A stretch of DNA of 27,403 nucleotides from CAIOYC01 sp964243985 (lineage in GTDB: Bacteria > Pseudomonadota > Alphaproteobacteria > Caulobacterales > Caulobacteraceae), in assembly GCA_964243985.1 (NCBI GenBank), contig CAXTHJ010000038.1, positions 1 through 27,403 on the forward strand, read 5' to 3'. Both the position numbers and the translations under genes were made by a program. Below are positions 1 to 5,384 of the stretch, piece after piece. Each line of letters begins with the position of its first letter. The stretch's first letter is position 1. The notes under the pieces were generated by a model, which was not told the origin of the DNA, did not search any database, and was given only the letters and a program-made list of their open reading frames with translations.

Positions 1-1905
1 CCTCCGCCCCTTCCGCCGCCTCAAGCCGGCGCACGGCTGCAAGCGGGCCAACCGTTGCCCGCCGCAGAACTCGAAGCCTTCATCGACGGGCAAGTCACCC
101 GCGCCATGGCCAGCGATCACATCGCCGGCGCCGCCGTGGCGGTGGTGCAAAATGGGCAGCTTGTGATGGAAAAGGGGTACGGCCTCCCCTCCCCGTCGCC
201 CACGCACAGGATCGATCCGCGCACGAGCCTCGTGCGGCTGGGATCGGCCTCGCAGATCTTCACCTGGATCGCCGCCCTGAAGGCGGTGGAGGACGGCAAG
301 CTGAAGCTTGATGCGCCGGTGAACGACGATTTGCCGGAAGCGCTGAAATTACCCGACGAGGGCTTCAACCGGCCGGTCCTGTTTCGCCACCTGATGAGCC
401 ACACCGCCGGGTTCGAGGACCGCGCTTTTGGCCGGCGCTACGTGATGGACGCCGGCAAGCTCGCGCCCCTTGAAGACGCCTTGCACCGACTTCGCCCTCG
501 GCGCGTGCGGGCGGCGGGTCTTATATCGGTCCCCTCCGATTACGGAACGGCCTTAGCGGGCGACATCGTCGCCAGGGCGCAGGGGCGCCCGTTCGACCAG
601 GTGATCGAGACGCAGATCCTAAAGCCGCTCGGCCTGTCGCACACAAGCTTTCGCGAGCCTTATCCCGGTACTGCAGACCTGCCCAACCCCATGGACCAGA
701 CCCTGGCGAGCAGCGTCGTCAGCGGCTTCCACTGGACGGGCGACGCGTTGCAGCCGCAACCGTTCGCTTACGGTCAATCGCTGGCGCCGGCTCTGTCGGC
801 TTCGACCACGGCGGACGACATGGCGCGACTCATGATCGCTCTGCTGAACAACGGCCGCATGGGCGAGACCAGCCTCTACGGCGCCCAATCCGCTCTCCTC
901 TTGCGCACGCCCTTGCAAAGGCCCGCGCCGGGAGTGGACGGTTGGACGCACGGCCTTGCCCGCCAGCAGTTCGCCGGAGGTTTCGAAGCGCTTACCGACA
1001 TCGGCGCTTCGCCGACGTTCCACAGCAACCTTTCCCTTGTTCCCAGTCTGAACCTGGGAATCTTCCTGGTGACCAATACCGATACAGGCGGCGAGCTCAC
1101 ACAAGGTCTGCCCGGCGAGGTGGTGCGGCGTTTCTATGGCTCGGCCCATGCGCCGCCAGCGGCCGGGTCCGCGGCGGATACGGACTATGCCGGCGCCTAC
1201 CTCTCTGCAGACCGCGCTTACCATGGCCTCGAAGCCTTCGCCGACCGTATGACCTTGCAATCCGCCTTGACGCAAGAGTCTGGCGGCGCCCTCGCGCTGC
1301 ACCGGGCCGGAGGGACGAAGCTGTTTGACCCTTCGGCGACCCCTGACCAATTCCACAGCGACGACGGTGCACAACTTTTCGCACCTGCCACAAACGGCAA
1401 AGCGGGCATTTATATCCTGGGTTCGGGCGGCGGTGCGGCGGAGCGGGTTGGGGGCGTTCATGCCCGCAAAGTGCTGGTGTTCTGGGCGGCGGCGACCTTG
1501 CTGACCGTCCTCGCCAGTTTCTCCGGTCTCTTCATCCGCGACCGAATCGATCCTCGCGAAACCCGCGCGCAGGTGACGGCCAACGTGACCCAGGTGATCA
1601 CCTGCGTGACCTGGTGCGTGGCCTTCATCGCCTTCTATCTTTTCGTCAAGGACGGTCTTTCCACGGCCAAGCTGATGTTCGACTGGCCGAACGCTTTCCT
1701 CGTGGCGGCGTCTTGGGCGGGTTTGATCGCCGGACTGCTGTCGCTCCTGATGGTGACGCAGCTACCGGGCGTCTGGCGGGACGAGCGCCGCATCCACGGC
1801 TGGTCTATAGGGCGCAAAGTCCGGCACACCGCGACGGTGGCCGTCTTCCTCGCCTTCACCGCCGTCCTAGCCGCCTGGGGCGCCCTGGAGCCTTGGTCCA
1901 GCTAA
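1..1905 (+). CDS. Serine hydrolase-fold (beta-lactamase/PBP-like) membrane protein, 5' end cut by window
   Basis: The frame is open from base 1. The first start inside the window is a TTG at 55, but the reading continues upstream, so the true N-terminus (probably with a signal peptide) lies outside. The first ~350 residues have the fold of class C beta-lactamase-like serine hydrolases: a GSASQIFTW segment at the SxxK site, HLMSHTAGFED, PSDYGTALAG at the YxN site, and TFHSNLSLVPS near the third motif. The C-terminal ~150 residues hold about four hydrophobic helices, starting near VLVFWAAATLLTVL, so the domain is probably periplasmic and anchored in the inner membrane. Key residues are missing: Lys of SxxK is Gln (253-255), YSN reads PSD (532-540), and the His of the HGGD-like motif is Asp (997-999). 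The fold is clear, but an active peptidase or esterase is doubtful. It converges on and overlaps the next gene by a few bases. Confidence 0.8.
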   Translation, partial: PPPLPPPQAGARLQAGQPLPAAELEAFIDGQVTRAMASDHIAGAAVAVVQNGQLVMEKGYGLPSPSPTHRIDPRTSLVRLGSASQIFTWIAALKAVEDGKLKLDAPVNDDLPEALKLPDEGFNRPVLFRHLMSHTAGFEDRAFGRRYVMDAGKLAPLEDALHRLRPRRVRAAGLISVPSDYGTALAGDIVARAQGRPFDQVIETQILKPLGLSHTSFREPYPGTADLPNPMDQTLASSVVSGFHWTGDALQPQPFAYGQSLAPALSASTTADDMARLMIALLNNGRMGETSLYGAQSALLLRTPLQRPAPGVDGWTHGLARQQFAGGFEALTDIGASPTFHSNLSLVPSLNLGIFLVTNTDTGGELTQGLPGEVVRRFYGSAHAPPAAGSAADTDYAGAYLSADRAYHGLEAFADRMTLQSALTQESGGALALHRAGGTKLFDPSATPDQFHSDDGAQLFAPATNGKAGIYILGSGGGAAERVGGVHARKVLVFWAAATLLTVLASFSGLFIRDRIDPRETRAQVTANVTQVITCVTWCVAFIAFYLFVKDGLSTAKLMFDWPNAFLVAASWAGLIAGLLSLLMVTQLPGVWRDERRIHGWSIGRKVRHTATVAVFLAFTAVLAAWGALEPWSS

Positions 1906-2258
1906 GCCGCTCTAGGCCGCACCGTGACGGTGATCCGCTCCCGCTCCCCCGCCTGACGCTCCACCAGGAGACGCCAGACCTGGGCGTCGTCATGAAAGGC
2001 GTAACCCTTGATGGCGTCCAAGATCGCCTTGGCGAGGTTATCGAGGTCCATCCACGGCGGATCGCCGGTGTATTCCATTAGGATGTCCACCTCGAAATCA
2101 CCCCAAGTGGGCCGCGACCCGCGCCACTCCTTACGGAAGAATTCGTGGACAAGGGGTTTGTAGTATTTGGCCTGAGTGGTCAGCCCCTCGACCGCAACCA
2201 CGAGGGCTCCGTCGACCTCCCGCGCCCTTACCCGACCGATCCCCGTCCAACCGTTCAT
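1902..2258 (-). CDS. RusA-family Holliday junction resolvase
   Basis: This 118-residue protein matches RusA-type crossover junction endodeoxyribonucleases in length and in the catalytic segment PWMDLDNLAKAILDAIKG followed by FHDDAQV. D71, D73 and D90/D91 line up with E. coli RusA D70, D72 and D91, and K77 with the conserved Lys76. RusA dimers cut Holliday junctions symmetrically, and the family is typically of prophage origin. The ATG at 2258 is chosen for length; an ATG at 2279 and a GTG at 2294 are in frame and no site has a convincing ribosome-binding sequence. The stop overlaps the end of the upstream convergent gene. A structured transcription unit lies divergently on the other side. The family call is firm; whether it is a domesticated gene or a phage remnant is not shown. 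Confidence 0.82.
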   Translation of the reverse strand: MNGWTGIGRVRAREVDGALVVAVEGLTTQAKYYKPLVHEFFRKEWRGSRPTWGDFEVDILMEYTGDPPWMDLDNLAKAILDAIKGYAFHDDAQVWRLLVERQAGERERITVTVRPRAA

Positions 2259-2295
2259 CGGCTCATCACGATGTCGCATCCTTCGCAAAGACACT

Positions 2296-2323
2296 TTGCG
2301 TCACGGCCTTTGCGTCCTACATT
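2296..2323 (+). promoter_or_regulatory. Possible promoter of the structured RNA unit
   Basis: A TTGCGT element (2296-2301) and a TACATT element (2318-2323) are separated by 16 bases, about 20 bases before the extended Shine-Dalgarno of the structured unit. This resembles a weak housekeeping -35/-10 pair. The match is modest and nothing else supports it. Confidence 0.3.
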
Positions 2324-2360
2324 CAGGCTCCCTGTTCAACAGCTGAAAGGAGGTGATCTA

Positions 2361-2423
2361 GTGTCTCAATGTCATCACGCGGAGTCGCTAGGAAACTCCG
2401 TTAAGGATCAAATCCTTAGCTGA
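2361..2423 (+). CDS. 20-residue micro-ORF inside the structured RNA
   Basis: A GTG at 2361 begins 7 bases after AGGAGG of an unusually long Shine-Dalgarno and is followed by 19 codons and a TGA (2421-2423). The peptide starts MSQCHHAESL and ends KDQILS, is hydrophilic and has no recognised relatives. The ORF spans the 5' half of the closing stem and the first two hairpins, so translation would have to unfold the RNA. The start signal is too good to ignore. The peptide could be a small protein, a leader whose translation controls folding, or an incidental reading frame in a ribosome-binding RNA. Confidence 0.45.
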   Translation: MSQCHHAESLGNSVKDQILS

Positions 2424-2495
2424 GCGTCGGCGATACGCTGACATTGCTGGGCGGAGCGGAGCGAAGAGAATCGCTTCCGCTCCGTTCCATCCAAG

Positions 2496-2524
2496 AAGCC
2501 CCGGCCAGCCGCCGGGGCTTTTTT
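2496..2524 (+). terminator. Rho-independent terminator
   Basis: A perfect 10-bp GC-rich stem, AAGCCCCGGC/GCCGGGGCTT, has a 5-nt loop and its 3' arm runs into six Ts. It ends the structured transcript on the plus strand. On the minus strand the T tract is weak, so it is probably not an efficient terminator for the opposite direction. Confidence 0.9.
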
Positions 2525-2562
2525 GTTTATGGCGAACGTCCTGCTCGACGTTCAGCTCACCG

Positions 2563-3945
2563 TCAAGCGTCGCGGGCGTTCAGAAAGCGCAGCAGAAAAT
2601 ATCCGCCCGCCGGCGTCATCAGGAGAATGCCGATCAAGCCGATGACGAGGTTCACGGGTGTCGCCTTGCCGGTGAACATGGAGGTCAAGGCCGCGGCGAA
2701 CAGCACCACGCCCAAGAGGCCAATAGACGAATAGATGACGACTCGACCGCGCTGAGGCGCCGGTTTGACCGACGGCATCGCAGCCACGTCCTCGGAAAGG
2801 GGTTGTTCGCCCTCCATTTCGGGCTCCAACGGCCCGTCATCCCGCAGGCGCAAGCTGCGGACGCCTTCGGGGACCGCGAAGGCGGGGCGGGGCGAGGGAA
2901 CATCGAACAAGGGCGCAGCATCGGGGAAAGCCGGCGGCGTCTTGATCGACGGGGACGTCTCGGCGGCTGGCGCGAACGGTGCGTGGAACGGCGGAGATCC
3001 GTCGAACGAGCGGACGGGAGGCGGCATGAAACCGCCGAAACTTTCGGTGAAGGGGCTGGCGCCTGGACTTTCAGCCGAGACTTGCGCTGGCGGCGGAGGC
3101 TCAATGCCCAGGGCCGGCTTATCGGCTTCATCTAAGGATGCATCATTGACCGCGCTGGGCGTCGGCCGCTCGACCGTTTCAGATTCCAAGGCGAAAGGCG
3201 ATTCGACAGGCGGAGCCAGGGCTTCCGGCTCTGCCGCCTTCTCGGGGAAAAGCTGGTGCAACCGAGCAGTGGCCGCGCCGCCGGCCGCCACGGCGACCAG
3301 GGGAAAGGCAGCCAGCCGCAGATCGTCCAGGGGCTCGGCGGGATGTTGCACCGTGGCGGTGGCGGTGTCGCCCTCCAGCGGCGCATCGACAATGGCGGCG
3401 CTACGGCCCGCGCGGGCGTTGGCGGCCGCCTCGATCACCGAATGGTCGAAGGTGGGCTTCAGGACCGGCGTAGGGGATGGCTTGAACCCTTCCGGCGGCG
3501 TCAGATAGTGCGCCTTCTCGGCGGCGCGGCGACGAACCAAAGCGTCGACCACCAGGTCCTCGCCCCCGAAGTCGGCCTTGCGCCAAAGCTCCAGCGCCGC
3601 GGCCGCCATCAGGTGCTGGCCTTCGTTCACCCGCTTCAGCACGGTGGAGCGGCGGAAGTTTTCCGTGCCGATGTTGAAGGTGAAGGCGGTCAGGGCCTCG
3701 AACTGGTTCTGATTCAAAGGTGTGAAGGTCCAGGCCTCCACCTTATTGGCGACGTCGGAAAGGTCGTAATAGAGGAGCGCATCGGCGTCCTCTGGCGAAA
3801 CCACCGCACCCTCGCGGGCGGTCAAGGTGTGGCCGTAGCCGATGGTCCAGCCGCCGTCGGGCAAACGCGCGGCCCGCCTGCGCAAGCCTTCAAAGCGCTT
3901 GACCAGCTCAACGGCGGAGCGGGTGACGCGAGGATGCAGCTTCAT
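2563..3945 (-). CDS. GH24 (T4-type) lysozyme with proline-rich linker and C-terminal membrane helices
   Basis: The 460-residue product begins with a T4-lysozyme-like GH24 domain (about residues 7-150). Catalytic Glu19 is in KRFEGL and Thr34 is in GGWTIGYGHT, at the +15 spacing seen for T4 lysozyme Glu11 and Thr26; NQNQFEALTAFTFNIG is the typical second motif. This domain cuts the glycan strands of peptidoglycan. A moderately hydrophobic stretch lies near 210-226, then a long Pro/Ala/Glu-rich linker, then two clear membrane helices at about 402-424 and 431-453. No N-terminal signal peptide is seen, so how the domain reaches the periplasm is unclear. The ATG at 3945 is preferred over an upstream TTG because the family starts near this point. 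Phage endolysins are far shorter, so this looks like a domesticated chromosomal form. It lies downstream of tRNA-Leu on the same strand. Confidence 0.85.
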   Translation of the reverse strand: MKLHPRVTRSAVELVKRFEGLRRRAARLPDGGWTIGYGHTLTAREGAVVSPEDADALLYYDLSDVANKVEAWTFTPLNQNQFEALTAFTFNIGTENFRRSTVLKRVNEGQHLMAAAALELWRKADFGGEDLVVDALVRRRAAEKAHYLTPPEGFKPSPTPVLKPTFDHSVIEAAANARAGRSAAIVDAPLEGDTATATVQHPAEPLDDLRLAAFPLVAVAAGGAATARLHQLFPEKAAEPEALAPPVESPFALESETVERPTPSAVNDASLDEADKPALGIEPPPPAQVSAESPGASPFTESFGGFMPPPVRSFDGSPPFHAPFAPAAETSPSIKTPPAFPDAAPLFDVPSPRPAFAVPEGVRSLRLRDDGPLEPEMEGEQPLSEDVAAMPSVKPAPQRGRVVIYSSIGLLGVVLFAAALTSMFTGKATPVNLVIGLIGILLMTPAGGYFLLRFLNARDA

Positions 3946-4051
3946 GTGACCCAACTTGAGACGGTGCAAACGATCTGCAAGGCTCGTCGCAAGAACGCCG
4001 CCACGGACGGGAGAGGTCCCGCCGCCAAGATTAACGCCTCAATATGTCAGT

Positions 4052-4138
4052 TGGTGCGGTCGAGAAGACTCGAACTTCCACTCCGGTTAAGGAACAGCGA
4101 CCTCAACGCTGCGCGTCTACCAATTCCGCCACGACCGC
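4052..4138 (-). tRNA. tRNA-Leu (anticodon GAG)
   Basis: Read on the minus strand from 4138, the 87-nt gene has a 7-bp acceptor stem (GCGGTCG/CGACCGC), the class II D-arm sequence TTGGTAGACGCG, the anticodon arm CAGCG-TTGAGGT-CGCTG with anticodon GAG, a long variable arm typical of leucine tRNAs, a T-arm with GTTCGAGTC, and an encoded CCA. It decodes CUC/CUU codons. A lysozyme gene follows on the same strand and a FliN-like gene precedes it. Confidence 0.96.
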
Positions 4139-4234
4139 TCGCTGGGGAGCGCGGAGGTAGCAAACCTGATCCCCTTTGTGAAGGGCGCATTGCAAGAACC
4201 CAAGACGGCGCTCCTCAACGGGCGGTGAGGCCGC

Positions 4235-4486
4235 TCAGGCGGATCCGGCCATATAGTCATAGACGTCGGCGGGGCGGGTGACGCTGACGGCGATCTTGTC
4301 GTCGGAAATCTGGATTTCGCCTCGCGCTACGGGATGGTTGTTGGCGAGAATCCACACCTCCTCGTGCTCGTTCACGTTCAGGGGAATGACCGCGCCGCGA
4401 CCCATGCGCAAGAGCTGTTGCATGGGCAGGACGCTGCGTCCCAGCACCACGGAAATCTCCACATCGACCGACTTGACCTGGCTCAC
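4235..4486 (-). CDS. Small FliN-like SpoA-domain protein
   Basis: The 83-residue protein is almost entirely a SpoA (FliM/FliN C-terminal) domain: VDVEISVVLGRSVLPMQQLL, then GRGAVIPLN, then EEVWILANNHPVARGEIQI. In the flagellar motor, FliN forms the base of the switch complex with FliM and binds export and chemotaxis partners; YscQ proteins do the same in type III secretion. It uses a GTG start at 4486 with only a weak upstream GGGGA. It is shorter than typical FliN and lies alone between tRNA-Leu and lipB, with no flagellar gene in the window. It may be a relocated fliN or a second, minimal paralogue. Confidence 0.82.
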   Translation of the reverse strand: MSQVKSVDVEISVVLGRSVLPMQQLLRMGRGAVIPLNVNEHEEVWILANNHPVARGEIQISDDKIAVSVTRPADVYDYMAGSA

Positions 4487-4547
4487 GCTTGAACATCCCC
4501 AAAGTCGCCGCTTGCGTAGGGCGCACCCAAGGCCACATTGAAGGGCG

Positions 4548-5267
4548 ATGCTTGCTCCGAAGTTAAGCGATCCGCCGAATAGCTTTTTTCGTGCCGATGG
4601 GCGGCCCGTCCGATGGGCCGTCTCGACGGCGCCTGTTCCTTACGAGGAGGCCGTAGCCTTCATGGAAGCTCGGGCCGCAGCCATTGCGGCCGGGGAAGCA
4701 GAGGAACTGATCTGGCTCCTGGAGCACCCGCCCCTATACACCGCCGGCGTCTCGTCTAAGGCCGCTGATCTGCTCGAGCCCGACCGTTTTCCGGTGCATC
4801 GGACCGGGCGCGGCGGCCAGTTCACCTATCACGGGCCGGGGCAGCGGGTGGCCTATGTGATGCTGGACCTCACCGCCCGACGTAGGGACGTCCATGCCTT
4901 CGTCGCCGCTCTCGAAGCCTGGGTGATCGGGGCGCTGGACGCCTTCAACGTCAAAGGCGAGATGCGCCAGGGCCGCGTGGGCGTTTGGGTGGAGCGCAAG
5001 ACACCGGGCCTGCCGCCGCGCGAGGACAAGATCGCCGCCATCGGCGTGAAGATCCGCAAATGGGCGTCCTTCCACGGCGTTAGCTTGAACGTGGAGCCGG
5101 ACCTGGACCACTTCTCCGGCATCGTGCCGTGCGGCATTTCAGAGCATGGGGTGACCAGCCTCGTCGATCTCGGCTTGCCGGTGACCATGGACGAGGCGGA
5201 TGCGGCGCTGAAGGCGAGTTTCGAGGTGGTGTTCGGACCGGTGAAGGATGCAGCTTCACCAACGTGA
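4548..5267 (+). CDS. lipB: Lipoyl(octanoyl) transferase LipB
   Basis: LipB moves octanoate from octanoyl-ACP to the lipoyl domains of 2-oxoacid dehydrogenases and the glycine cleavage system, the first step of endogenous lipoate synthesis. The 239-residue product carries the family signatures TGRGGQFTYHGPGQ (about 86-99), KIAAIGVKIRKW with catalytic Lys161, SFHGVSLNV, and GIVPCGI with catalytic Cys195, so it looks active. The ATG at 4548 has AAGGG just upstream. It is divergent from the FliN-like gene across 61 bases and converges on pccA across a palindromic repeat. lipA is not in the window. Confidence 0.96.
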   Translation: MLAPKLSDPPNSFFRADGRPVRWAVSTAPVPYEEAVAFMEARAAAIAAGEAEELIWLLEHPPLYTAGVSSKAADLLEPDRFPVHRTGRGGQFTYHGPGQRVAYVMLDLTARRRDVHAFVAALEAWVIGALDAFNVKGEMRQGRVGVWVERKTPGLPPREDKIAAIGVKIRKWASFHGVSLNVEPDLDHFSGIVPCGISEHGVTSLVDLGLPVTMDEADAALKASFEVVFGPVKDAASPT

Positions 5268-5274
5268 AGGCGAT

Positions 5275-5381
5275 AGCCTCCCCCATTGCGGAGAGGGATT
5301 GAGGGTGGGGCGCAGGCGCGACATTGGGCCGTCGTTCTACTTGCAGCCCCTCATCCTTCCCTCTCCCCCAAAGGGGATAGG
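5275..5381. repeat. Intergenic inverted-repeat element between convergent lipB and pccA
   Basis: The 117-base gap between the two convergent genes holds purine- and pyrimidine-rich arms, GGAGAGGGATTGAGGGTGGGG-like sequence at 5290-5310 and its imperfect complement at 5347-5367. Local small hairpins include CTCTCCCC/GGGGATAG near 5361-5380. The make-up resembles the short palindromic intergenic elements common in Caulobacter-like genomes and may end transcription from both sides. Repeat copies cannot be counted from this window. Confidence 0.5.
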
Positions 5382-5384
5382 ATT

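Larger units (their letters stand above)
2346..2524 (+). ncRNA. Candidate structured RNA or leader-peptide transcript with cloverleaf-like fold and terminator
   Basis: The unit starts with AAAGGAGGTGATCT (2346-2359), nearly the full complement of the 16S rRNA 3' end. It then folds compactly by eye. A 7-bp closing stem (CAATGTC 2367-2373 with GACATTG 2440-2446) encloses three hairpins: GGAGT/ACTCC (2381-2399), TAAGGAT/ATCCTTA with a CAA loop (2402-2418), and AGCGT/ACGCT with a 7-nt loop (2423-2439). A 12-bp hairpin with one bulge follows (2453-2483), then a rho-independent terminator (2496-2524). This order (start signal, multibranch fold, terminator, no long ORF) fits a small regulatory RNA, a dual-function RNA or an attenuating leader peptide. 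No known Rfam family was recognised. It lies between divergent rusA and the convergent lysozyme gene. The fold is read directly; the function is unknown. Confidence 0.6.

Noticed and set aside
1614..2081. Arg/His-rich 155-codon frame spanning the end of the first gene and rusA
   Set aside because: It overlaps two better-supported genes and has no family features.
2346..2359. Fragment of a 16S rRNA gene in antisense
   Set aside because: Complementarity stops after about 13 bases and is followed by a well-spaced GTG, so it is an extended Shine-Dalgarno, not an rRNA remnant.
2367..2446. A degenerate tRNA gene
   Set aside because: The fold has a 7-bp closing stem and three arms, but the D-arm and T-arm consensus bases, anticodon-loop size and CCA end are absent.
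3256..4281. Open frame of 341 codons on the plus strand through the lysozyme start and the tRNA
   Set aside because: It crosses a tRNA gene on the opposite strand and has no domain; a GC-driven shadow.
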